This document shows, piece after piece, positions 46,701 through 55,000 of a stretch of DNA of 64,000 bases. The stretch is from Robinsoniella peoriensis (GTDB taxonomy: Bacteria > Bacillota > Clostridia > Lachnospirales > Lachnospiraceae): the NCBI RefSeq assembly GCF_042680125.1, contig NZ_JBHTNY010000012.1, one strand, 5' to 3'. How positions within the stretch are numbered: the stretch's first letter is position 1; every line of letters begins with the position of its first letter. The position numbers were made by a program, and so were the translations under genes. Under the pieces are notes generated by a model. It worked only from the letters and a program-made list of their open reading frames with translations, was not told the origin of the DNA and ran no database searches.

Positions 46701-47300
46701 GTTAATAAGAACGACCAGGCAGCAGTAAATGCGGCAGCAAAGAACTTAAGTGATGCAATGGCACAGCTCAAGGTGAAACCGGCCGCTCCGAAGGTACCTA
46801 AGAAAAATGAAGTTTATACCGTCAACAGTCTGGTATACAAAGTAACAAAATCTTCATCCAAAAACGGAACCGTAAAAGTAATGAAGGCAAAGAAAAAATC
46901 ATATACCTCCATCAGTGTTCCAAAGACCGTAAAATTAAATGGTTATACCTTTAAGGTTACGGAGATCTATAAGAATGCATTTAAAAACAATACCAAATTA
47001 AAGACAGTTAAGATTGCAGATAATGTAAGCAAAATCGGCTCTTACGCATTTGCAGGATGCAAAAAACTGAAATCCGTTACAATTGGTAAAGGACTGAAAA
47101 GCATCGGAAGCAAAGCATTCTATAATGACAAAGTATTAAAGAGTATCGTAATAAAATCAACAAAAGTCAGCAAAGTTTACAGCAAAGCATTCAGCGGAAT
47201 CCATAAGAACGCTTATATTAATGTGCCAAACAAAAAGGCATCTGATTATAAGAAAACCTTCAAAAAAGGGAATCCGGCAAAGACGGTAAAGATTAAATAA
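40740..47300 (+). CDS. Giant secreted GH2 glycosidase with PA14, FIVAR and LRR modules
   Basis: A 2,186-residue secreted enzyme. Signal peptide 1-32; a Glu/Thr-rich spacer about 63-130; PA14 domain about 139-292 (GIRWSGRIRVPETADYTFYG, NGIRLWVNGEQL); an IPT/TIG-like domain; GH2 sugar-binding, Ig-like and TIM-barrel domains about 400-1007, with acid/base Glu827 in LFNETWG and nucleophile Glu935 in LLNSEYGG. Several LamG/galactose-binding-like modules follow to about 1813, then three FIVAR repeats (1820-2013, KYTADSYAKVKAAL cores) and a C-terminal BspA-type LRR module (IGSYAFAGCKKLKSVTIG). No LPXTG. Specificity within GH2 (beta-galactosidase, glucuronidase, mannosidase) is unclear. Start 40740 has AAGGAGG. 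Confidence 0.92.
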   Translation: MGKRRKKLLSMALVVGMVVSNLSPYTNVLAAEPDNVSTGSAETAELNEDPGDALPPGTAKAIKETESETEPETEPVSRVETETEAVRESTSQAETIAETNQVETEKETMSETETQLTEETETETARETKNKNAAAVNNVDVNGLFAEYYTTSGSGKNVKLDALKSKGIDYNINYGDLNAKLMLTTGKDDYAGIRWSGRIRVPETADYTFYGLADNGIRLWVNGEQLFNYWDGESWDILQTSKGVALEAGKFYDIKVEYFDYSGGAHATLSWSNNKGLKDKSTIPSSAFFLPSDYNGIYIGSIDTSQANLKEGEDFKGDVTVNGFGLDQVESFEIVKTSGESLKTPVYAEVTSQKNEEAKIVIPNMETGTYKLKIKQSNTAVISKGLIIVKPGTEEVPTRTERPRADWERESYVNLNGIWEFDFDADEEGKNAGWYNPDQEFSRSINVPFCWESSLSGISDPDYKGQAWYKKTVRVDKSWEGRKIFLKFGAVDWKCKLWVNGEEVGEHIGGYSAFEMDVTDHMKAGEDNVITLWVEDKGSYGDDSYPALIGKQGRNAPCGYIHTSGIWQTVGMEARSATYLDNAKAVSDIDNATVTYDLDVTTDKDQTLTVEYDFASTVYDMENDVDIPTGSVVEGSQEIQVESGDNEVELSPIAIANQKLWNYDDPNLYQGTLTVKDMDGNVLDELSTYFGLRKVEAKYYNEDLGVKYIYLNDEPVYMSGLLDQGFWEEGIYTAPSEDALKYDILAMKEAGFNMIRKHLKIEDPLQYYWCDKLGMMVWQDMPHATAMVPSKEGGEALGRKYYEECLDAAMEMNYNHPSIVSVMLFNETWGLYAAYNDNGKNRNVKASDGKSTAEWVEYLYNKTKGAYPNMLIEDMSPCNSDHVQPSDLNTYHMYPKSYDGTVGDVENRVNNAYVGSENNYKFGFKQDGDPLLNSEYGGVAAYDGDFDISYCFKFMTDVQRRYEKQSGFVYTEPFDVEYERNGILTYDRQKKIFGYDEIAYGGDMGIQDLVQETYIGIVDSPVKNVKPGAKIKTKIMAMSWTNDVPENTVVKWRFDGTDIYGNNISTDLAGTLGMEIIPYEKAEASLSFHAPAQACVGTLTVWIEGPDGAKIAKNFTNIVVADPSSENKELILDNENGSITMKAAVNDRRMVTTEGTGSQDYSYTLPENFNLDTLNGLKIIAEASSFKGQTGTDKNHSSFSSAYSQTAEGRERASDMTVYVNGVEVDTVYLPDNPRDMRGTLSLNAPYNGATSAGDFGYLVNLSVSKEKLAEIKAAMGDSKVMKVTYAVKEDAANQNGLRIYNSVYGRYAVNPTIILNPKDIEKADQVTAVKNIKTDSDNYSVEGVLSGNSSLNVRTGEKEGYVIALANGGSSITVTNKKTNQVIGDAAELAAGNHHVKVTLFDEQIRVFADNNPEAAINVFDRSGFTGGITVNASGTNPVADLVVSPESYEAVKSEIDDTVKDVEVTDDFSDADYAKRYEIMGGAWSGNVLNGALNMSASDQGDKMIMKGISMSDGIYEMDIKVTNSSGINGNAGFLFRSSNYNIGPDGANGYYAGIGDRYVQLGRMSQGWKELAKVTVPELVVGSTHTLRIAVFGSRIQIYVDDAQVPCVDINDSTYLEGGAAVRGYRVAATLDNIHVASIPRYSSTFEKGSDEWEANGNWKTVDGAYTSASKGAYSLIDSNKIKDVLFAADVKPGTEDSVTAMLLRTVSGSAGIRGYQLVADAENDKVQIVKSENGRTTVLAETGMRLQAGRTYRLTVEMQGSVIKAYKNDNREALMIAEDSAFTAGQIGIMNVNGTSAIDNVAVNNQFIDGGLMKPADPKALDEIIAEAQKADAGKYTADSYSRLKAALDAALDADRYDQQEIDGAVTAVREALNQLVLKPVDLTVLNSKIAEAKKLDPGRYTADSYAKVKAALAAAEAVNKKDQAAVDAAAKALGDAIGQLKIKPADLSVLNQKIAEAKKLDVNKYTADSYAKVKAALAAAEAVNKNDQAAVNAAAKNLSDAMAQLKVKPAAPKVPKKNEVYTVNSLVYKVTKSSSKNGTVKVMKAKKKSYTSISVPKTVKLNGYTFKVTEIYKNAFKNNTKLKTVKIADNVSKIGSYAFAGCKKLKSVTIGKGLKSIGSKAFYNDKVLKSIVIKSTKVSKVYSKAFSGIHKNAYINVPNKKASDYKKTFKKGNPAKTVKIK

Positions 47301-47307
47301 TTGAGAA

Positions 47308-47348
47308 AAGACTGCTCCGGTTTTTATGGCTGGAAGCAGTCTTTTTTT
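47308..47348 (+). terminator. Intrinsic terminator after the giant GH2 gene
   Basis: AAGACTGCT (47308-47316) pairs perfectly with AGCAGTCTT (47335-47343) and a T-run follows. The T-run merges into repeat copy C. Confidence 0.88.
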
Positions 47349-47496
47349 GATTTTTGGCGGATCGTATTCGACTGGCTCCTATTGGATACGAAGCGGTCAC
47401 TGAGCCGGGAAATGCATCAGGATTTCCCTGCAAATGCCTGCAAATACCCGCAAATACCTGCAAATGCCAGCAAATGCCCGCGTGTCGCCAAAAAGC
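47342..47496 (+). repeat. Dispersed structured repeat, copy C (with internal 10-bp tandem units)
   Basis: Shares with copies A and B the TTTTTGGCGG...CGCCAAAAAG outer stem, the second hairpin (TCGTATTCG/TGGATACGA, same loop with one change) and the third hairpin with the identical loop GCATCAGG. The lower outer stem is missing. Its 3' side is enlarged by five 10-bp units of the type CCTGCAAATG at 47427-47476. Short frames that cross it are not credible genes. Confidence 0.85.
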
Positions 47497-47517
47497 GGCT
47501 AAATTCCATTTATCAGT

Positions 47518-47546
47518 TTGTATCTTCAAAAGCTTCATGTTATAAT
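47518..47546 (+). promoter_or_regulatory. Promoter of the YesM/YesN operon
   Basis: TTGTAT (47518-47523), a 17-bp spacer and an extended -10 TGTTATAAT (47538-47546), 34 bp before the kinase gene. Confidence 0.8.
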
Positions 47547-47579
47547 CGGAAAAGATAATGAGGATTTGGGGGATGTGTT

Positions 47580-49337
47580 ATGTTTACAGAAAAGAAAAAC
47601 CGTTTACAATTTACGTATTACAGTAGTTTTTTATTGTTAATTGTGATTCCTATTCTATTTATTATCATAGGGTCGTTTGCCATAGTCAGGACGATGATGC
47701 TTCGTTCCGCCACAGAAAAAATTGAACTGGTTCAGGCTAATGTAGAGAAGACCCTGGAAGAAGAGATAGACAATGTCTCCATGCGTCTGTCTCATCTGTG
47801 TAATGTAAATAACAGTGATGTATTGGCTTTGGCGGCACAGACGAATGACAGCAATGCATTTAACAAATATAATTTTGAAAAGATTTTACGGGAAACTTTC
47901 AATTATATGATGATCCCAAGTGATGATATGCTGGCTTCCGTGTTCTATATGGTCAGCGGGGACAACACTTATATCAAGGATGACCTGGTAATACCCCAGA
48001 CTGAGATCAAACAGTCAAAGTGGTATCAGCAGGCATTGTCTAACAAGAATAATGTGTGTATAGGCAGTTATTCGTCCAAAGTAACCTATTCTCTAAAGAC
48101 AAAATATCAGTTTACCATTGCAGCGGGGCTGTCCCCGGACAACAGTCTGGACAGAACGAATAAAATTGAGATGGCAACCTTGTTTATTCAGTCTGAAATC
48201 GGAAATATGCTTCGGGAATACAACAAAGAAAGCAGTCTTGGAACCATGTACCTGGTGGACGAAAACAAAGAAGTGCTCCTGAATGTCAGCGATCAGGAAA
48301 TCCAGCTTCCAAATGATCTGGATCTGAACCAGAGTATATATCGAGAGCGCTTAGGTTTAACGGCATTTACATATCTGGTAAAAGAGATTACCCCAACCGG
48401 TTGGAAGCTGGTAAGTGTGGTAGATTCAGAGATTCTGTTGGAGGAATTTAATAAAATTGCTTGTATTATTATAGTGATTACCGTAATACTCTTCATTTTA
48501 TTTTACCTGTTTTCCAGCATCTTCTTAAAGCGTATTATACATCCGGTCAATGAGGTGATTGAAGGGCTGAAGCAGGTAGAAGGAGGAAGCCTTGACATTC
48601 ATATTCCAATCAGCGGACAGTCAGAAATCAGAACCATGATCCATTCTTTCAACCGCATGGTGCGCAGGTTAAAAGTACTGATTCATGACAATGAGCAGCA
48701 GCAGCAAATGAAACACGAAGCCGAGATACGGGCACTGCAGTCACAGATTAACCCGCACTTTTTGGTAAATACACTGAGTTCGATCCGCTTTATGGCTCAG
48801 GTATCAAAGTTCGATGGGATTAAAAATATGGCGGAAGCATTAATTCGCATTCTGTCCTGTTCATTTCGCAGAAACGGAAGTTTTTACAGCCTGAAGGAAG
48901 AGCTGGAGGTGCTCAGCAGCTATATTTTCTTGATGAAAGTGCGTTATTCAGATGGATTTGAATATACAGCAGATGTAGGGGAGGCGTGCATGGAGGACCG
49001 GGTACCCCGCCTGATTCTGCAGCCGATTATAGAAAACTGTATCGTCCATGGATTTAGTGAAATGGAGGATATCGGGGAAATACAGCTGCGGGCTTATCAT
49101 GAAGAAGACAAGCTTTGCATTGTCATTGAAGATAATGGAAAGGGTATGACAGAAGCTCAGATTCGTGAGATATTAAAACCAAAAGAAGATAAGGAGGACA
49201 ATTACAGCATTGGAATATCCAATGTATACAGCAGGCTGAAGCTGAATTTTGGAGAGACGTGTGAGATGAAAATTGTGAGTGAACCTGGAAAATACACCAG
49301 AACAACTATTGAGATACCGCGTAAAAGTATGGGATAG
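47580..49337 (+). CDS. YesM-type sensor histidine kinase
   Basis: A 585-residue kinase of the LytS/YesM group: transmembrane segments at about 13-35 and 298-320 around a Cache-like extracellular domain, a HAMP linker, and phosphorylation site His393 in QSQINPHFLVNTLSSI. The ATPase part has PIIENCIVHGF and EDNGKGMTEAQI. Family knowledge: these kinases pair with YesN-type regulators and sense carbohydrates or their binding proteins. It precedes a YesN regulator, a giant surface protein and a CUT1 transporter, which suggests glycan-responsive control of this cluster. Confidence 0.93.
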   Translation: MFTEKKNRLQFTYYSSFLLLIVIPILFIIIGSFAIVRTMMLRSATEKIELVQANVEKTLEEEIDNVSMRLSHLCNVNNSDVLALAAQTNDSNAFNKYNFEKILRETFNYMMIPSDDMLASVFYMVSGDNTYIKDDLVIPQTEIKQSKWYQQALSNKNNVCIGSYSSKVTYSLKTKYQFTIAAGLSPDNSLDRTNKIEMATLFIQSEIGNMLREYNKESSLGTMYLVDENKEVLLNVSDQEIQLPNDLDLNQSIYRERLGLTAFTYLVKEITPTGWKLVSVVDSEILLEEFNKIACIIIVITVILFILFYLFSSIFLKRIIHPVNEVIEGLKQVEGGSLDIHIPISGQSEIRTMIHSFNRMVRRLKVLIHDNEQQQQMKHEAEIRALQSQINPHFLVNTLSSIRFMAQVSKFDGIKNMAEALIRILSCSFRRNGSFYSLKEELEVLSSYIFLMKVRYSDGFEYTADVGEACMEDRVPRLILQPIIENCIVHGFSEMEDIGEIQLRAYHEEDKLCIVIEDNGKGMTEAQIREILKPKEDKEDNYSIGISNVYSRLKLNFGETCEMKIVSEPGKYTRTTIEIPRKSMG

Positions 49338-49363
49338 CTCATGAATCAGAGAGGATGATGAAG

Positions 49364-50932
49364 ATGTACAGAGTTATGTTTGTAGATGATGATATGATCG
49401 TAAGGACAACACTGCATACGATCGTGGATTGGGAAAAGTTTGGGTTTGAAATTGTGGGTGATGCCAAAAATGGACAGCAGGCATTGGAAAAGTTAAAGGA
49501 CACCTGCGTAGACCTGTTAATTACCGATATGAAAATGCCGATCATGGATGGTATTACATTGATTAAGCAGGTAAACCGGATGGAACAGGTACCAGTAATT
49601 CTCGCGCTTAGCGGTTACGATGATTTTCTGCTGGTGCGGGAGGCGTTCCGGCTGGGGGCACAGGATTATCTGCTTAAATCAGATATCAATGAGATTATGC
49701 TGAGCAGCCATCTGGAACGCATCGCAGACCATCTGCAAAAGGCGAAGGGGAGCAGTCCGGTGGGGAAAACAACGGTAAAACCAGTGGGAGAAAGCCAGAT
49801 TCTGCAGGATATGGCTCTTGGAAGGACGGAGTTAAAAGAATCTTTTTTTGCAGATTATTATTATATTGTCCGTTTTGAAATTCTGGATTTCAAACAGCAG
49901 GTATTCCGATTTGGAAATGACCTGGAGGATGCATTGATAAAACCGATGCTGGAAATTGCAAATCAGATACCCATGGTTGCTTCCAAATGTACGATCTGCT
50001 CCCTGTCGCCTTCTTCTTATCTCTTGTATTATCGTGCGAAGGATGCCGATGAAAATAGAAAGAACCGGGTGCAGTCGGTAAGCAGACAGATACTGAATAA
50101 CTGGAAGAATTATATGAATCTCCCGGCAATTGCAGGAATCAGCCAGATTGGTTCAGGTGCATCCGGGTTCCTGGAATGCTTACAAACGGCTGGAGTTCTG
50201 CTCACATTTCAAAGTGTTTTCGAAAAAACGGATGTATTTACCACGGATATCCAGCAAAAGGTCAATTTACAGGAAGCTATCCAGGCGGGAATCCGTTACC
50301 AGGACTTAAAAGACAGCCTGAAATCCCTGGATAATGCGGCATTTGAACAGAGCTGTCAGAGAATTTTCACTAACTTTTACCGAATGGGATTTGAGCAGGC
50401 AAAAATAGAAAGCATCTACATGATCTACCAGGTGTCGGTGTCTCTGCGGGAGAATAACGGTGATATTCTGAAGGTATTTCCCCAAGAGGTGGATTACTAC
50501 GAAAAAATACAACGGATAACCAGTTTAAAGGAAATGGAGATCTGGATGACCAATTACCTTCGCTGGATTATGGATTACCTGGAACATAACTATGACAGAA
50601 GGCAGAACGATGTAATACAAAAAGCAAAGCGCTTTATCTGGGATAACTATGCCAATCCGGAACTTTCCCTGGGTAATGTGGCGGATTTTGTAGGATTAAA
50701 TGAAAAATACTTCAGCACCCGGTTTACGAAAGAGACAGGAACTACATTCAGCAGTTACCTGATGGAATTCCGTATCTCTAAAGCAAAAGACCTGATTCGA
50801 AAGACGGATATGAAAATTTATGAGGTTAGCCAGAGCGTAGGATATAACAGTGTGGAACACTTTAACAGGATATTTAAAAAGCTTTGCCAGATGAGCCCGG
50901 TTCATTATAAAAAGGGCGGGAGCAGAGTATAA
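49364..50932 (+). CDS. YesN-type response regulator with AraC output domain
   Basis: A 522-residue regulator. Receiver domain about 1-120 with DDD at 8-10 and phospho-acceptor Asp55 in LLITDMKMP; a middle region of about 280 residues without a recognised domain; and a C-terminal AraC double HTH of about 100 residues (LGNVADFVGLNEKYFSTRF, then IYEVSQSVGYNSVEHFNRIFKK). Of three clustered ATG codons (49355, 49358, 49364) the last best fits the GAGAGG ribosome site spacing. Partner of the kinase 26 bp upstream. Confidence 0.92.
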   Translation: MYRVMFVDDDMIVRTTLHTIVDWEKFGFEIVGDAKNGQQALEKLKDTCVDLLITDMKMPIMDGITLIKQVNRMEQVPVILALSGYDDFLLVREAFRLGAQDYLLKSDINEIMLSSHLERIADHLQKAKGSSPVGKTTVKPVGESQILQDMALGRTELKESFFADYYYIVRFEILDFKQQVFRFGNDLEDALIKPMLEIANQIPMVASKCTICSLSPSSYLLYYRAKDADENRKNRVQSVSRQILNNWKNYMNLPAIAGISQIGSGASGFLECLQTAGVLLTFQSVFEKTDVFTTDIQQKVNLQEAIQAGIRYQDLKDSLKSLDNAAFEQSCQRIFTNFYRMGFEQAKIESIYMIYQVSVSLRENNGDILKVFPQEVDYYEKIQRITSLKEMEIWMTNYLRWIMDYLEHNYDRRQNDVIQKAKRFIWDNYANPELSLGNVADFVGLNEKYFSTRFTKETGTTFSSYLMEFRISKAKDLIRKTDMKIYEVSQSVGYNSVEHFNRIFKKLCQMSPVHYKKGGSRV

Positions 50933-51245
50933 AATAAACATGCTCTAATACTACAGGCAACAGTTTATAAGTGTCCTGTCATTGTCTATCGCATTCTCTT
51001 TCCGAACACCCCCCAGCTACAAAGCGTTCCCTTCATAAAAAAACACAAATTTAAGCTAAAACTGTACGCCGTAGTACAAAGACATCTGGATTGAAAACCT
51101 TTGTTTTCAAACAGATGTCTTTTTTGCAAGTGTGGGCTGCATTCTCATACCTGACTTTAGATCAATAAAAACAACCAGGGTACAAGGAAATAAATCAAGT
51201 TCAATGATAAAATGAGACCAACCAGGTGGGAAGGAGTGGAATAAT
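50933..51245. repeat. Intergenic region with a dispersed-repeat end fragment
   Basis: At about 50995-51070, CTTTCCG, then ACAAAGCG, CCCTT and AAATTTAAGCT...GTACGCC follow in the same order as the right end of the palindrome at 18925-18998. A terminator lies at 51079-51125. The rest is unassigned up to the AAGGAG of the next gene. Confidence 0.55.
51079..51125 (+). terminator. Intrinsic terminator after the YesMN operon
   Basis: AAGACATCTG (51079-51088) pairs with CAGATGTCTT (51112-51121), with an inner stem TTGAAAAC/GTTTTCAA, followed by T residues. Confidence 0.9.
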
Positions 51246-51989
51246 ATGGTAAAAATGAAAAGTTTTAAAGCGTATATCCTGGCAGCGGCAGTGGTTTTAA
51301 TCGTTGCAGCAGGTATTCTTTTTGCATGTTTTACGGGAAAAAATAAAAAAGTTGTGGCTGCAGTGAATGACATTCCCATCTATCAGGAAGAAATCATATT
51401 TGCAGCATCCGAACTGCGGTTGTCAATCCGCAATGAATGGATGAATACATATAACCTGGATTCGGAAGGGTTTTCCTGGGAAAAAAGTTATGACGGAGGG
51501 GAAAGTGCTTTAGCTTGCGTAACGGACAGGGCTGTCCGGATAATTGCAGGAGATAAGCTTCTTCAGAAAATTGCCTTGGATAAGGGATTGATGGAAGCCA
51601 TCGATTACCCATCCATTCAAAAGCAGATGGAAAGTGAGAACGCACAGCGGCAGGAGAAAAAGAGCAAAAACGAGGTGTTTTACGGGATTACGAGTTTTCC
51701 TGAGAGCCAGTATTATGATTATCTGAACCAGAACCTGAGACTTCAGGTGATCCGGAAATTAAGTGAGGACGAGCTGCTTGTATTATCGGATGAAGAGATG
51801 CAGGAGATCTACAATGAGAACATGAAATATTTCCAAAATGAAGATTTTGAATCGGTGAAGATGAGTGTAAAAGACTTAGGCTTAAAGGAAAAATTTGATC
51901 AATATATGGAAGATATGCTTGCGAAAGCAGACATTCAAATAAACAAACCGGAGGTGATGGAGCAGGCAGTTAAGAAGGCAGTGATGTAG
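51246..51989 (+). CDS. SurA N-terminal-domain-like membrane-anchored protein
   Basis: A 247-residue protein with one hydrophobic N-terminal segment (about 9-28; the sequence ILFACF could serve as a poor lipobox) and an extracytoplasmic helical domain. KKVVAAVNDIPIYQEEIIFAASELR is the opening of SurA/PrsA-type chaperones. The parvulin isomerase domain is not seen; the protein ends after about 220 helical residues. It lies 50 bp before the giant beta-helix protein, so a role in folding or secreting it is plausible. AAGGAG precedes the ATG. Confidence 0.7.
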   Translation: MVKMKSFKAYILAAAVVLIVAAGILFACFTGKNKKVVAAVNDIPIYQEEIIFAASELRLSIRNEWMNTYNLDSEGFSWEKSYDGGESALACVTDRAVRIIAGDKLLQKIALDKGLMEAIDYPSIQKQMESENAQRQEKKSKNEVFYGITSFPESQYYDYLNQNLRLQVIRKLSEDELLVLSDEEMQEIYNENMKYFQNEDFESVKMSVKDLGLKEKFDQYMEDMLAKADIQINKPEVMEQAVKKAVM

Positions 51990-52039
51990 CAGAAAAAATA
52001 GAAACAGGCTATATCAAAGAAAAAAGGAGGAAAAGATTG

Positions 52040-55000
52040 ATGAGATTGAAAAAGCAATGGACAGCCAGGGCAATGAGCGTTCTTCTGGCAGGCGCAATGA
52101 CAGTTTCCGGAATTCCGGTTACGGCACAGGCAGCAGAGCCGGAGACAGTTACAGAGTCAGTTACGAATACAGTTACAGCGGTACAGCACGGGTACCAGGC
52201 AGTGATAAATGAATATGTACCTGTGACAGACGGAACCATCTATTATGTGGACAGTGAAACGGGAAGCGACGAAAACGATGGAACAACAGCAGATAGGGCA
52301 TTTAAGACTCTGGAAAAAGTAAATGCAGTAAACCTCCAGCCAGGGGATTCCATCCTGCTGAAAAAGGGAAGTATCTTCGATAACCAGCGTCTGTATCCAA
52401 AGGGAAAAGGAACAGAGGAAAGACCTATTCTGATCAGCAGCTACGGTGAAGGTAATATGCCGGTGATCAATGCAGGCGGTTTTCGAAAGACAGGGGCTGC
52501 CAATCCAGACGGAACACCCGGATATGCAGGGTATAAAGAAGCAATTTTGATTGAAAACATGGAATATACTACGGTTACCGGTATTGAGGTAATCAATGAC
52601 GATGATTTCACGGTGAACTGGCAATCCGGTGCATCCAACAAGGATGATGAACTGCCAAGAAGGCTGGGAATCCATGTAACGGTGGATGAACGGGCAGTAG
52701 AAACTTATAAAGGGCTGGATGAGCGTTCGTATAAGGGCATTGTGATTGACGGCTGCTATGTTCATGATGTAGATGGAAATGAAAACAGAGGTGTGAATAA
52801 AGTCGACGGTGGCATTGGGATTGAGGTTATTTTTAGTTCCAAAGCGGGCGTTTATCCTTATTTTGACGGTGTTACCATTAAGAATAATCAGATTGAGAAA
52901 TGTGACCGTACCGGAATCAAAGGAATCCGTATTTCGGATTTAGACAATTTCCGACACAATGATCCCAGTAAAAGCGATTATGATCCCAATAATGACGCGG
53001 ACAATAATGGGGCAAATGACGGGTCCCGCAGTAATAATATCCGTTACAAAGATCAGGCTCAGAGAAACTATAAGGTTCTGAATAATGATGTATCGGATAT
53101 TGGAGGAGACGGAATTCTGGTATGTGAGACAAAGGGAGCAGTTGTAGAAAATAACTTACTCCACAATCATACCATGCGTGCCACTCCCGGAGCCAATGCG
53201 GGAATATGGTCCTGGAATGCATTTGACACAATGTTCCGATATAACGAAAGTTATGGCGGACCTTCTTATAATCAGGATGGATGTTCTTACGACAGTGATT
53301 ATTACAGTGCAGGGACAATTTTTGAATATAACTACAGTCATGATACTCCAATGGGATTTATGCTGTTAATGGGTGGTAACGATACAGATGTTATCCGTTA
53401 TAATTTAAGTCAGAATGATGGTATGGTAATGAGGCACATTGCAGCTGGAAGCAGTACGCCAAGTTATATCTACAACAATGTATTTTATTATAATGGAGAT
53501 AACTGGAAGTGGTCTTTGGGATCTCCTAACTCCGTAGCATCAAACTGGAATTTTTACAATAACATTTTCTACAACACCAGTACCAAGAGTAACGGGGAAT
53601 GGGGAAATGTGGACTGGTCAAAGGCAGGCACTGCCAATAACCTGGTCTATAATGCAACCGGAACATATTCGGAAAAAGAGATTGCAGGTGCAATCCACGG
53701 AGATCCGGAGTTTGTTAAACCCGGAGGCGGTGCAGACAGGGCAGATGGAAATAAGGATAATATCTGGTCCTCGCTGGAAGCTTATCAGATTAAGAACAGT
53801 TCTATAGCGATTGGAGCAGGTACCTATGTAAATGTGGTGCCCCAGACCAAACAGTCTAATGCAGGACAGTGGGATTATACATCTGACCGTAATGCAACAC
53901 AGGATTTCTACGGCAATCCGCTGTATAACGGAGTACCGGACATTGGTATCCACGAATCTGCAGATACTGGAACCCGTGATTTCACAATAGAAAAAAATGC
54001 TGTTTACCGTGTTATGAACACAGATCAAATGTCTTATCTGGAAATAAGCGGAAACGAACTGGCATTGAATAAAGAGGAAGACAATAATCAGGGATTTACA
54101 TTTGTGGGAACAAAAGACGGAGTAAAGATCCGCATATGGGATTCCGAAGCAAACAGTTATCAGTATCTCGCTATTGTAAATGATACATTTGCTTTATCCG
54201 AGACCGATCAGACGGTATGGCAGACAGAAGATCTTCACAATGGACTGTTCCGTCTTCATGATGGAAATCAATACCTGAGTCTGGCAGACGGAAAAGTCAC
54301 AGTAGAAGCACCGGCAGATACAGCGGCACAGCAGTGGTATCTGAAACTGGCAGAGCATTCTTCTTCTTTTAACAGCGGCGGCGGGGAGATTGAAGGATAT
54401 TCCCCTGATCAGGCATTTGATGCAGAAAAAGGGAAGTCCGGTTATTATGGTGAAGTGAAACAGATCAGCGGTACGGCAGCAGGAGCAGATGAAGTTTATA
54501 ACACCGCTCTTACCGGTGCAGAATTTGGCTATAAGATCTATGCCAAACAGGGCGAATACAACGTGAAGCTTAATTTTGCCGAGTTAGAAGGCGTAAAAAA
54601 CAGAACGTTTGATATTCTGGTAAATGGTGAGCAATACGATGTCTATACAATCACGGATACCGCCTCTGTAAAAGAAATAGGTTCGGTATATCCGGTGGAC
54701 GGAATCATTGATATTCGTCTGGCAGCCGCATACAATGGAGACGGAATAGAAACAGACGCTATCTTAAACGGTATTTCACTGGAAAGAAATGCAATGTCTG
54801 ATGTCAATATGCGACTGAACTGCGGTGGAGATGCTTCTGATGGTTTATATGCAGATGCCCGGTTCCCCGCAGGCGGCAGCGGATATTATGGAGAAAATAC
54901 AGAGACAGAGGCAGGCAACAGACTGCCTGATCCTGATGCAGGAATGGGAACCGTTTTAAAATCTGCAAGATCAGGACAGGATTTTGGATACAAATTTAAA

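Noticed and set aside
47427..47476. Possible CRISPR array
   Set aside because: The units are 10-bp head-to-tail repeats without spacers and there are no cas genes in the window.
47301..47558. Two overlapping short frames in repeat copy C
   Set aside because: They run through a terminator and the 10-bp tandem units, lack ribosome sites, and mirror spurious frames of the other copies.
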